Shown: positions 16,917-24,451 of the stretch, in pieces | Numbering within the stretch: position 1 is the first letter of the stretch | Layout: each line of letters starts with the position of its first letter | Origin: Nostoc sp. UHCC 0702 | GTDB lineage: Bacteria; Cyanobacteriota; Cyanobacteriia; Cyanobacteriales; Nostocaceae | Assembly: GCA_017164015.1 (NCBI GenBank) | Contig: CP071065.1 | Coordinates: 62,001-126,000, forward strand | Direction: 5' to 3' | DNA length: 64,000 bases | The notes under the pieces: model-generated | The model's input: the letters and a program-made list of their open reading frames with translations, nothing else | The model's database searches: none | Told to the model about the DNA's origin: nothing | Position numbers and translations under genes: made by a program

Positions 16917-17789
16917 CTACGCAGGATAAAAAACGAATGTTCGCAACTCAATACTTTGTCTTGCAGGAGCATCTACAGGGCTGGTTGGATCGTCAAATGC
17001 TGAGTGGGCGGAAAAGCGCGCACGTCCATCTTCTGCGGAGTCGAAACATTTGATAAATATTACTTCGTTGCGCTGCATTTGCGGAAAGTAATACCATTTA
17101 TGTTCTGGATTGTATGTGATTGCGTAAGTTTCACCGATGCGATCGCGGTACACTAAATCACCCGCTACAAGGTCTTGTGGTGCAATACTTCTGGCATCAC
17201 TCAATGCTAATGGCGACTCTTGAATTGTATCAGCAATTCCCCGCCAAACATTAATGATGGCAAATCGTTGTTGTAACAGTACGTCAATCTCATCATTATC
17301 TATCCCTCTTGCTGCCAACTCCCAGCGCGCCCGTGTATACCCGGATTTAGCAGTAAAGTCATTGTGTACGCGTTTGCCAGGTTCCCTAATTTTATTTTCA
17401 CCTGGCTTGCTTAACTCAGCATTACGCAGAGTGTGATCGAATATCACTACTTTAGTTCCACCTGTAACCTCTTTTAATAATTGCTCTGCTTCTGGGTAGT
17501 AAACCTGACGTACTTCGTCTTCGTCATAAAAGTTGCGGACATTGGTATGATGCTCGGTAAATGCGAATCCTTCTCGATCTAGTAAGATATCCTCCCTTAT
17601 AGAACGACCATTGTAGATTGGCAGTTTGTGTGTTTCATAGGCAGTATTGGAGCGGGGAGTACCTGATGGTGGTTCATAAGTATAGTTGACAGGTTTTTCC
17701 GCCATCGGGACTAAGTAATTGAGGTTGGCCTCTACGTATGGCAAATCTTGAGAAGTCGGTTTATCTATAACTTGACTATTGAAGCTCAT
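16917..17789 (-). CDS. CmcJ/NvfI family oxidoreductase-like protein
   Basis: The 290-residue product matches the CmcJ/NvfI (GA4 desaturase) family by its order of motifs: Tyr-Glu-Pro-Pro-Ser-Gly near residue 38, Phe-Asp-His-Thr-Leu-Arg-Asn near 116, Val-His-Asn-Asp-Phe-Thr near 141, Ile-Asn-Val-Trp-Arg near 178 and Pro-Gln-Met-Gln-Arg-Asn-Glu-Val near 236. His-x-Asp in Val-His-Asn-Asp and later histidines could bind iron as in 2-oxoglutarate-dependent oxygenases. CmcJ itself acts in cephamycin synthesis, while most bacterial members are uncharacterised. It faces mrp convergently and has no obvious operon partner. A hydroxylase or desaturase role is plausible; the substrate is unknown. Confidence 0.8.
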   Translation of the reverse strand: MSFNSQVIDKPTSQDLPYVEANLNYLVPMAEKPVNYTYEPPSGTPRSNTAYETHKLPIYNGRSIREDILLDREGFAFTEHHTNVRNFYDEDEVRQVYYPEAEQLLKEVTGGTKVVIFDHTLRNAELSKPGENKIREPGKRVHNDFTAKSGYTRARWELAARGIDNDEIDVLLQQRFAIINVWRGIADTIQESPLALSDARSIAPQDLVAGDLVYRDRIGETYAITYNPEHKWYYFPQMQRNEVIFIKCFDSAEDGRARFSAHSAFDDPTSPVDAPARQSIELRTFVFYPA

Positions 17790-18015
17790 AGGTCATGCCC
17801 TTTTGGCTGTTAAGAATTTGGACTCAATACTCGTACACATAAGGTTGTCTGTTGAGGCTTAGTTCAACACCTATTTTTGATAGCAAAGCTCAGAAAACAA
17901 CGGTTGTAGATGTCTTCTATATATGACTATGCCAATTGTAGTCTAATATTAACTACTAATTATCGACCGATTTACAGTAGTTTATTTTATGATACAACTT
18001 GAAATACAGCTAAGT

Positions 18016-18135
18016 AATATTAAGTTCGGGTGATTACTTATAATAAAATCTCTCGATGTAGGTTGGGTAGCTACTTGCACAGTCAGGGTTACCCAACCTA
18101 GAGATCTTATAAGTTTTTAATCGAACATGATATTA
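18016..18135. repeat. ATATCA(T/A)GTCCG-ended element, copy B
   Basis: Left end AATATTAAGTTCGGGTGATT, right end TTAATCGAACATGATATTA. The inner CTCTCGATGTAGGTTGGGTA pairs with TTACCCAACCTAGAGAT, giving a long stem. It lies 3' of the SDR gene and is the main content of the 17790-18158 gap. Confidence 0.65.
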
Positions 18136-18158
18136 CCCCTTGATCAGGATTACCATTT

Positions 18159-18908
18159 TTAATTGTCTTGGTCAGTTGGTCGGATCAGGATTTCGTTGAC
18201 ATTAACTCGCTGGGGTTGGGTAACGGCGTAAACAATGGCTGCGGCAACGTCTTCACTTTGCAGAGGTATGATTGAATTGCGTCGTTCTTCAAAACGTTGT
18301 TTGGTGATGGGGTCGGTAATATGGTCGTTAATTTCCGTATCCACCAAACCTGGTTCAATAATAGTTACACGGATGTTATCTTTGTGGACTTCTTGACGCA
18401 ATGCTTCAGACAAAGCATTTACACCCCATTTTGTAGCATTGTACACGCCTATACCTGCTCGCGCCGTCCGACCAGCCACTGAGGAAATATTAACTATATG
18501 TCCCGATTTTTGCTCTTTGAAAACAGGCAAAACAGCGTGGGTGGCATAAAGCAATCCCAGGACATTGATATCGAACGATCGCCGCCAGTCTGAACTATTG
18601 CCGCTTTCAATGGTGCCAAGCACAGCAATACCTGCATTGTTAACCAGGATATCGATTCGACCCAATTCTGCTTTTGCCTTTTGTATCAAATTCTTAACTT
18701 GATTTTCGTCCGTCACATCAGTGACAACGGGCAATGCCTTACCACCACTAGCCGCAATCTGTTCAGCCAATGCATTGAGACGATCGCCACGCCTAGCAGC
18801 CAGCACCACATTTGCTTTTTCTGCTGCTAAAGCGATCGCTGTAGCTTCACCAATACCCGATGAAGCTCCCGTGACAATTGCTACTTTTCCCTCTAATTTA
18901 CTCGTCAT
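18159..18908 (-). CDS. short-chain dehydrogenase/reductase
   Basis: A 249-residue classical SDR: Thr-Gly-Ala-Ser-Ser-Gly-Ile-Gly (residues 14-21) for the cofactor, Asn-Asn-Ala-Gly near 90, Ser in Asn-Ile-Ser-Ser-Val-Ala-Gly near 141 and Tyr-Asn-Ala-Thr-Lys near 155 as catalytic Ser-Tyr-Lys. Ala-Ala-Arg-Arg after beta 2 suggests NADPH preference. It resembles bacterial NADP-dependent 3-hydroxy acid (serine-type) dehydrogenases such as YdfG. It lies downstream of the MFS exporter gene on the same strand, with about 50 bp between, so the two are probably co-transcribed. Substrate unknown. Confidence 0.9.
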   Translation of the reverse strand: MTSKLEGKVAIVTGASSGIGEATAIALAAEKANVVLAARRGDRLNALAEQIAASGGKALPVVTDVTDENQVKNLIQKAKAELGRIDILVNNAGIAVLGTIESGNSSDWRRSFDINVLGLLYATHAVLPVFKEQKSGHIVNISSVAGRTARAGIGVYNATKWGVNALSEALRQEVHKDNIRVTIIEPGLVDTEINDHITDPITKQRFEERRNSIIPLQSEDVAAAIVYAVTQPQRVNVNEILIRPTDQDN

Positions 18909-18957
18909 CTGACTATATATCTCCTTAGTTAAGTAGGTCGGCGTAAATCGTCAGTTG

Positions 18958-20484
18958 TCAGTTGCTATTCCCCTGCTCCCCCGCTCCCCTGCTCCCCTGC
19001 TCCCCTGCTCCCCCGCTCCCCTGCTCCCCCGCTCCCCTGCTCCCCCGCTCCCCCGCTCCCCCCCCTCCCCTGCGTAACCTAAAGACCGATGCAAGCGCTG
19101 CGCCACACAAAATAAGCGCCGCTAGGCGGAAAGTTCCTTGAAACCCCACAACGATCGCCTCAGCAGGAGCCACAGCAACATCCTTACCTGCTGCTACACT
19201 AGCAATTAATCCGCCGAATACCGCCCCCATCAATGGCACTCCTACAGTCGAACCAGAGGTGCGTGACAAAGAGAGTAACCCGGATGCAATTCCTAAACGT
19301 TCCCTCGATGCAGTACCCATGACAGCGCTGTTGTTGGGTGCTTGAAATAAACCCAGTCCAATGCCGTAAATAAAATAGCGTGTGATATAGCCCAACTCAG
19401 TCAGTTGAGCATCAAAGGTGCTAATTGCCAAACAACCGCCAATCATCAACCCCAACCCCATTAAACTGATGCGTTGAGCGCCAAAGCGGTCTGAAAGTAT
19501 GCCAGCCAGAGGAGCTATTAACCCACTCACTACAGGTGATACTGCTAATAACAGTCCTACTTTTGATGTGGGATATTGCTTGACTTGTTCTAGAAAGAAG
19601 GGAGTGACAAGTAGCGCACCACTAATGACGATGAAGGTTAACCAACCACTGAGCAATCCCATACTCATTTGCAGATTGCGAAATAACTTCAGATCTAGAA
19701 GTGGAAATTCCAGCATTCCTTCTACTACTAGAAAAGTCAAAAAGCTGAGAGTGGCAATGCATAATAACACCAAGGCATTGATACTACTAAAACCTTGGCT
19801 TTGTCCTAAAGTCATACCTAACCCAAAACTGCCAAGAGTGAGTGTAGCCAATATGGCTCCGAACGGGTCAAATTTCTGTTTGCCGCCAGTGGGTGCAGAA
19901 GGTGGTACTACCTTAGCTACAAGAAAACTAGCGATGATACCTATGGGTACATTAATTAGGAATATAGTGTGCCAGCCTAACCAAGCTAAGAGTAGTCCGC
20001 CAACGGAAGGGCCAAAAGCAATCCCTAGTGACACTAGACTACCGATGATGCCAACAGCTCGACCTCTTTGGGCAGTCGGAAAAACTTCTGTAACGATCGC
20101 CAGCCCTAACCCAGAGATGAACACAGCACCTAATCCCTGAAGCGCGCGAAAGCCAATTAACCATTCAATACTGGGTGCTAAACCACACAATAAAGAACTG
20201 AAAGTAAACACAGCTACTCCCATTTGGTAGAGGGATTTCTTACCCCACATATCCCCCAAGCGACTTGCTGCTAAGACTAAACCAGAACTAACTAACAGGT
20301 AACTCAATGCCGCCCATTGAGCTGTGGGGAAGCTGGTGTTAAAAGCTTTGACTAATGTGGGCAAAGCTACATTGATGATGCCTACATCCAGGGTGGACAT
20401 GAATATCCCAAGTCCTACACCCAGTAAAACCAACATTTTCTGGGAATCTGACAAAGCCAAAGGTTGTACTTGCGATCGCGCCAA
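18958..20484 (-). CDS. MFS drug-efflux-type transporter (DHA2-like, 14 TM)
   Basis: A 508-residue major facilitator with about 13-14 hydrophobic segments. Arg-Leu-Gly-Asp-Met-Trp-Gly-Lys-Lys near residue 77 is the loop 2-3 motif A, and Asp-Val-Gly-Ile-Ile-Asn-Val-Ala-Leu-Pro in TM1 is typical for DHA2 (EmrB/QacA) exporters. The last about 35 residues are Gly-Glu-Arg-Ser repeats encoded by the CCCCTGCTCCCC tandem repeats, so the real protein probably ended near residue 472. It should export hydrophobic compounds by proton antiport across the inner membrane. It precedes the SDR gene. Specificity cannot be predicted. Confidence 0.88.
   Translation of the reverse strand: MARSQVQPLALSDSQKMLVLLGVGLGIFMSTLDVGIINVALPTLVKAFNTSFPTAQWAALSYLLVSSGLVLAASRLGDMWGKKSLYQMGVAVFTFSSLLCGLAPSIEWLIGFRALQGLGAVFISGLGLAIVTEVFPTAQRGRAVGIIGSLVSLGIAFGPSVGGLLLAWLGWHTIFLINVPIGIIASFLVAKVVPPSAPTGGKQKFDPFGAILATLTLGSFGLGMTLGQSQGFSSINALVLLCIATLSFLTFLVVEGMLEFPLLDLKLFRNLQMSMGLLSGWLTFIVISGALLVTPFFLEQVKQYPTSKVGLLLAVSPVVSGLIAPLAGILSDRFGAQRISLMGLGLMIGGCLAISTFDAQLTELGYITRYFIYGIGLGLFQAPNNSAVMGTASRERLGIASGLLSLSRTSGSTVGVPLMGAVFGGLIASVAAGKDVAVAPAEAIVVGFQGTFRLAALILCGAALASVFRLRRGGGGAGERGSRGAGEQGSGGAGEQGSRGAGEQGNSN
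18966..19072. repeat. CCCCTGCT/CCCCCGCT tandem repeat within the MFS coding end
   Basis: About 13 units of 8 bp run through the last 35 codons and past nothing else; the stop lies at its outer edge. The array is the complement of the GGGGAGCA repeat at 478. Confidence 0.85.
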
Positions 20485-20585
20485 AGTTTAGTCTCCTCGT
20501 TGCCTTAAATTATGGTTATCAATAGTTTGTATGGTTGATGAAGATAGAAATTTTTGCTTTGTCAGCCAAACTCAGGAAAGACATT

Positions 20586-20698
20586 TTAAGATAAAACTGG
20601 TTCTAGGAGTACCTTTGATTGTTGCAATAGTTGCACATTAGGGGCGACTTCTTGACCAAATAGCTTCATCGCTCGCCTCACAAGCTGATTATTCGCTC
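20586..20698 (-). pseudogene. C-terminal remnant of a luciferase-like monooxygenase
   Basis: On the minus strand a short open frame ends at 20586 and reads Ala-Asn-Asn-Gln-Leu-Val-Arg-Arg-Ala-Met-Lys-Leu-Phe-Gly-Gln-Glu-Val-Ala-Pro-Asn-Val. This resembles the final helix of LLM-class flavin monooxygenases. A stop codon lies immediately upstream and no start exists, so only a fragment survives. It sits upstream of the MFS gene in a 348-bp gap that otherwise shows nothing. Confidence 0.4.
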
Positions 20699-20832
20699 TT
20701 TAGCTGGAAGCTTGTAGGAATCGTAACAGCCTTATTAGTTAACGATGGTTGGGGTGTGGGAACCGCTGGTTTGCTGAGATTTTTCTCTAGAAATCAGGTG
20801 TTTAGCAGGTAGATTATTGAGAGTTGAATTTT

Positions 20833-21711
20833 TTAAAGATTCTCTTGGGAAAGGATAGCAATAATATCGGCGAGTTGACGATCGCGATTCCTTTGTTCTG
20901 GAGTCTCTTTACCTAACGAAGTATCCTTGACAAAACGGTAAATATCTGCTGCACCCTCAAAGGTGCGTTCTGTCAGACCAACAGCACCAAAGGTAGCCGC
21001 GATCTCTTCCATTTCACCCACCCAGCGGTGGGCTTTCGGTGTCATTGAGGGTATGGAACGAGTCAGAATATCAAGTAATTCTTTTTGGCTGCTAGATAAT
21101 TCTTGCCACAGCACTTCAGCTAAATCTAGTCGATGGGCAGCGATTAATAATTCTGTGGCGATCGCAGTCAGCCCTTTGGTCAAAGCAGCATAGCACATCT
21201 TCAGACCGGAAGCTTGACCAATTTCATCGCCAATCACACGAATATCTAAACCATAATCGCGCAGTTGTGCGAGTTTGTTTGCTTGTTTTCCCGATGTGTA
21301 GATGCGGGTGCGGTTGGGTACTCGTGGCGGCGGCCCAATAATTGAGGCATCGACAAATTGTCCCCCTGCTGTCTCGATGATTGGCTCAATTGTTCTGGCC
21401 TTGTCGGGTGCGATCGCATTACAGTCTGCATATAAAATACTTTTGCCAACTTGCTGTATAGCCTCAGCCACCTGCTTTGCTGCTTGGGTAGCAGTTGAAG
21501 GTACCAGAACCGAAAGTATTAAATCTGCTTCACTGACAAGGCGGTTGAGGGAACCCACATCCTCAATTTTTGCCGCTCTAGCCAATTGCTGCGTCCTTTG
21601 GCTACGGTCATCTAATGCCGCTACTGTCCTCAAACCGTTTTGGTTCAGCACAGCAGCGATCGCTCCTCCCATGTCGCCAGGACTCAAGATACCAACAGTT
21701 TGTATTTGCAT
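20833..21711 (-). CDS. NAD(P)-dependent oxidoreductase with DUF1932 domain
   Basis: The 292-residue protein has an N-terminal Rossmann fold of the 6-phosphogluconate/beta-hydroxyacid dehydrogenase type (Gly-Ile-Leu-Ser-Pro-Gly-Asp-Met-Gly, residues 7-15) and a C-terminal all-helical DUF1932 part from about 185, with Gly-Leu-Lys-Met-Cys-Tyr-Ala-Ala-Leu-Thr-Lys-Gly near residue 180, including the catalytic-type Lys. The family probably oxidises or reduces small hydroxy acids. It is divergent from the GST gene; the 185-bp region between carries the 31-bp motif also found before ssuA. A link to organosulfur catabolism is therefore suggested but unproven. Confidence 0.82.
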   Translation of the reverse strand: MQIQTVGILSPGDMGGAIAAVLNQNGLRTVAALDDRSQRTQQLARAAKIEDVGSLNRLVSEADLILSVLVPSTATQAAKQVAEAIQQVGKSILYADCNAIAPDKARTIEPIIETAGGQFVDASIIGPPPRVPNRTRIYTSGKQANKLAQLRDYGLDIRVIGDEIGQASGLKMCYAALTKGLTAIATELLIAAHRLDLAEVLWQELSSSQKELLDILTRSIPSMTPKAHRWVGEMEEIAATFGAVGLTERTFEGAADIYRFVKDTSLGKETPEQRNRDRQLADIIAILSQENL

Positions 21712-21793
21712 AAAGACTAATGACTATTAACAGTCAAGTAATTTGTTTAAGACTTGTATTTTAGGCAAGACTATGAAATACTCCCAAGTTATT

Positions 21794-21824
21794 ATACGGT
21801 AACACGACCGATAAATCGTATTAT
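21794..21824 (+). promoter_or_regulatory. candidate shared operator between the DUF1932 dehydrogenase and GST genes
   Basis: ATACGGTA, 13 bases, ATCGTATTAT. The outer blocks match the ssuA copy at 17 of 18 positions with the same spacing. It lies 72 bases before the GST start and 82 bases before the divergent dehydrogenase start, so it could control both. Confidence 0.5.
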
Positions 21825-21896
21825 TTAACTTGCACTAACAGACAACAGTGCAATTTAAAACAGTCTGCATCACAATACTGACGAGGAAATAATTGC

Positions 21897-22580
21897 ATGA
21901 GTACCGTACACCTTTACTTTGCCAAAGCCTCTACTTTTTCTCAAAGAACCCGTGTTGTATTGTTGGAAAAAGGAATTGAGTTTACTTCTTTTGAAATTGA
22001 CTTACAGAACAAACCGGATGGGTACACGGAAATTTCACGCTATGGCAAAGTTCCCGCGATCAAACATGGGGATATTGAGATTTATGAGTCTGCAATTATC
22101 AATGAATATCTCGATGAAGTCTTCACAGAACCGCCCCTATTGCCGAGTACTCCGGGGGGTAAAGCGATCGCTCGGATTTGGATAGATTACGCCAACACTC
22201 GCTTTGTACCTGCGTTTAGCAAATTCCTCCGTGGTAAAGATAGCACTGAACAAGAACAGGGGCGACGAGAGTTTTTAGAATCGCTGTTGTACATTGAACA
22301 AGAAGGATTAGGCAAACTGTCGGGTAATGGGCCGTACTGGTTCGGAGATAGGTTGAGCTTAGTGGATATCAGCTTCTATCCTTGGTTTGAACGATTGCCT
22401 CTTTTGGAACAGTACCGTAATTTCACCCTACCAGCAGAAACCCCCCGCTTGCAGCAATGGTGGAATGCTGTGCGCTTACGCGAGTCAGTGCGGGCAGTGG
22501 AAAACCCTGCTAACTTTTATTTAGAACGATTCGCCAAAATTCTCGGTGAACCCACTGCTGTAAGTGCTGCTCAAAAGTAG
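21897..22580 (+). CDS. glutathione S-transferase family protein
   Basis: A 227-residue GST. The N-terminal thioredoxin-like domain (1-80) has [10 protein letters not shown] at the active-site position, with Ser rather than Cys, and Lys-Val-Pro-Ala-Ile-Lys-His-Gly plus Tyr-Glu-Ser-Ala-Ile-Ile for glutathione binding. The C-terminal helical domain contains [12 protein letters not shown] (N-capping box). It could conjugate or reductively cleave xenobiotics. It is divergent from the DUF1932 dehydrogenase, with a shared candidate operator. Cytoplasmic. Substrate unknown. Confidence 0.9.
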   Translation: MSTVHLYFAKASTFSQRTRVVLLEKGIEFTSFEIDLQNKPDGYTEISRYGKVPAIKHGDIEIYESAIINEYLDEVFTEPPLLPSTPGGKAIARIWIDYANTRFVPAFSKFLRGKDSTEQEQGRREFLESLLYIEQEGLGKLSGNGPYWFGDRLSLVDISFYPWFERLPLLEQYRNFTLPAETPRLQQWWNAVRLRESVRAVENPANFYLERFAKILGEPTAVSAAQK

Positions 22581-22808
22581 AGTAAATATTTATCTCAGCT
22601 AAAACACATATTCATTGCATAATCACTCGTAAAGCTCATTGACCGATAACTGATGACTGTCATCGGTTATCAGTTATCCGTCAACACAATTAAATATGCA
22701 ACTCTTATCTGGAACAGCTTAGCTTTAATCGCGTCACCATCAATTTGAAGCTGAGATTCAAATAAAAAGTGAATTTTGGCAAAATTTGTTTTGTGTAGTG
22801 GAAATTTT

Positions 22809-23261
22809 ATGATCAAGGGATTTCGAGTTAGCGTGCTGCTGCTTGTAGTGATGGGGTTGGGATGGCCATTCAGCGCCAAAGCAAGTTCAAACAGCAACCT
22901 CACAGTAGAGATTGATGGGTTCAAAAATCAAAAAGGACAAGTTTGTACCAGTATATTTGCTAGCAGCCAAGGATTTCCCAATAACCGCGATCGCGTCATC
23001 CAAAGACAGTGTACCAAGATTAGCGAAAGGTCTGTGAAAGTTAGCTTTGGCAACTTGAAAGCAGGTAATTACGCCGTCGCCGTCATCCACGATGAAAATA
23101 ATGATCTAAAGCTAAATCGTAATGATATAGGTATACCCACCGAAGGCTTTGGATTTTCCAGAAACCCAGAAGTTACCACTAGTCCTCCCAAGTTTAATGA
23201 TGCAGCTTTTTTAATCGCTGGCCCCAACACCGATATTCAAATCCAATTGAAATATTTCTAG
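22809..23261 (+). CDS. secreted DUF2141 domain protein
   Basis: From the ATG at 22809 the product has 150 residues and a signal peptide (residues 1-25, ending Ser-Ala-Lys-Ala-Ser). The mature part matches DUF2141: Leu-Thr-Val-Glu-Ile-Asp-Gly near 31, Gly-Gln-Val-Cys near 43, Ala-Val-Ile-His-Asp-Glu-Asn-Asn-Asp near 95, Asn-Asp-Ile-Gly-Ile-Pro-Thr-Glu-Gly-Phe-Gly-Phe-Ser near 110. It is a small beta-rich exported protein of unknown role. An upstream in-frame TTG at 22776 would spoil the signal sequence, so it was not chosen. Confidence 0.85.
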   Translation: MIKGFRVSVLLLVVMGLGWPFSAKASSNSNLTVEIDGFKNQKGQVCTSIFASSQGFPNNRDRVIQRQCTKISERSVKVSFGNLKAGNYAVAVIHDENNDLKLNRNDIGIPTEGFGFSRNPEVTTSPPKFNDAAFLIAGPNTDIQIQLKYF

Positions 23262-23293
23262 TACAAGAAGCTAGGGGAACTCCAACAAATAAA

Positions 23294-23581
23294 TTAACGT
23301 GAGTTCGACGAATTTAAAAAACCCCGCTTCCATTCCTCTCCCCTGCAAGGAGGAGCCACTGCGTTGCGGGGGTTCCCCCCCGTTGTAGCAAGTGGCGTCA
23401 GAGGCTTAATATCATGTCCGGTAAATTAGTTATCTTATGTCATTGGTTCACTTCGTTCGCAATGACAATTGTTCAACCGGACATGATATAAAAAGCTTGA
23501 TTTTTGTTCTTTACCAAAGATGTAAAAGCCCCTCTCCGCGTCGGAGAGGGGTTGGGGAGAGGTTCATCGAACTCACGTTAA
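23294..23581. mobile_element. 288-bp nested MITE-like element
   Basis: Terminal inverted repeats TTAACGTGAGTTCGACGAA (23294-23312) and TTCATCGAACTCACGTTAA (23563-23581) match at 18 of 19 positions. Inside are the CGTTGCGGGGGTTCCCCC motif (also in the MITE at 14881) and copy C of the ATATCATGTCCG family. No coding capacity; located just after the DUF2141 gene. Confidence 0.7.
23408..23489. repeat. ATATCATGTCCGG-ended element, copy C, inserted in the 288-bp element
   Basis: Left end AATATCATGTCCGGTAAATT, right end GTTCAACCGGACATGATAT. A short copy of about 82 bp whose interior holds TCATTGGTTCACTTCGTTCG, itself partly self-complementary with GCAATGA. Confidence 0.7.
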
Positions 23582-23621
23582 ATTATCCTGGTTGAAGTTG
23601 TTAACTGATAACTGATAACTG

Positions 23622-23721
23622 ATGAACGCCAGGTGCAAAGGCTGTCGGGAAACCCGACGCCAGGGGTAAGCTTTACTCATGTCGCTCTCTCAGTAGACGC
23701 TAGTACTGAGAGAGTTTTTTT
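23622..23721 (+). ncRNA. candidate Yfr2/cyano-1-type small RNA with terminator
   Basis: An intergenic stretch with three features of the Yfr2 family: an AACGCCAGGTGCAAAGGC-like 5' part, a hairpin GTCGGGAAACCCGAC that exposes GGAAAC, and CGCCAGGGGTAAGC after it. It ends in a perfect 11-bp terminator stem (CTCTCTCAGTA with TACTGAGAGAG, 8-base loop) followed by seven T at 23715-23721. No protein gene on the plus strand precedes it closely, so the terminator belongs to this RNA. The 5' end is a guess. Yfr2 RNAs are abundant in cyanobacteria; targets of this one are not visible. Confidence 0.55.
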
Positions 23722-23738
23722 ACAACATACCCGACTTT

Positions 23739-24113
23739 TCAAACACCCTCTATGAGTTTCTGAAGTAACTCTGGTTCCTCAGACATCGCTTTATAAATAC
23801 GGGTAATCATATAAGATGCTGTATTTTTATTGACTTTAATTTTAGCAGCTAGCTCCAGAACAGTAATATTTTTTTGAGACTTGAGAACTAAGTCAATAGC
23901 AGTAAACCACTTAGATAAATCTACATGGGTTTTGTGAAACAACGTATTCACAGTCACACTGTAAGAATTAAAACAGTAATTACAATGGTATCTGTTTTCT
24001 TTCTTGATGTTGGTGGAATTAGTAGAACCGCAATAGGGACATTTTGGTACTCCATCCCAACGAATTTTTTCTAAAAGTTCAAGGCATTGCTGTTGTGTCT
24101 TCTTTTGTAGCAT
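23739..24113 (-). CDS. IS1595-type zinc-ribbon transposase fragment
   Basis: From the ATG at 24113 the product has 124 residues. It has Cys-Pro-Tyr-Cys-Gly-Ser and Tyr-His-Cys-Asn-Tyr-Cys, four cysteines forming the zinc ribbon of IS1595 (and InsA-like) transposases, followed by Phe-Ser-Val-Thr-Val-Asn-Thr-Leu-Phe-His-Lys-Thr-like strings and a helix-turn-helix (Leu-Ala-Ala-Lys-Ile-Lys-Val-Asn-Lys-Asn-Thr-Ala). The DDE catalytic domain is absent and no terminal repeats are seen nearby, so it cannot transpose by itself. It may be a decayed insertion or a domesticated DNA-binding protein. A GTG start at 24191 would add 26 residues. Confidence 0.7.
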   Translation of the reverse strand: MLQKKTQQQCLELLEKIRWDGVPKCPYCGSTNSTNIKKENRYHCNYCFNSYSVTVNTLFHKTHVDLSKWFTAIDLVLKSQKNITVLELAAKIKVNKNTASYMITRIYKAMSEEPELLQKLIEGV

Positions 24114-24451
24114 GAGTTGCAACCTGAAATCTTGTTTACGCAAATGCGTGTAACACAGATAACAAGTTTTTGCTCGATGAAAACTCAGCACAAAAGCAAA
24201 AGCCCCAAGTTCAGATAGAACTTAGAGCTTTATATCCCACCTACCCAACCCGTCACATTCCGCGAAGGATTTCACCAACTTCCCTGCACTTCCTACTTTC
24301 TAGCAGGTTTTTTATTTGGACATAAGTAAAAAATAAGTTAATTATTGCATTCTTCACATAAAACTTATTTCCTTCCTAGTTTGTGGAAGTGACTTTATAT
24401 GGTTCAAAAAATACAATTATTCTGAAAAAATTTTTTTATGATATTAAAGAG

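Noticed and set aside
19499..20140. 213-codon frame opposite the MFS transporter
   Set aside because: Antisense shadow of a well-supported gene with basic low-complexity product.
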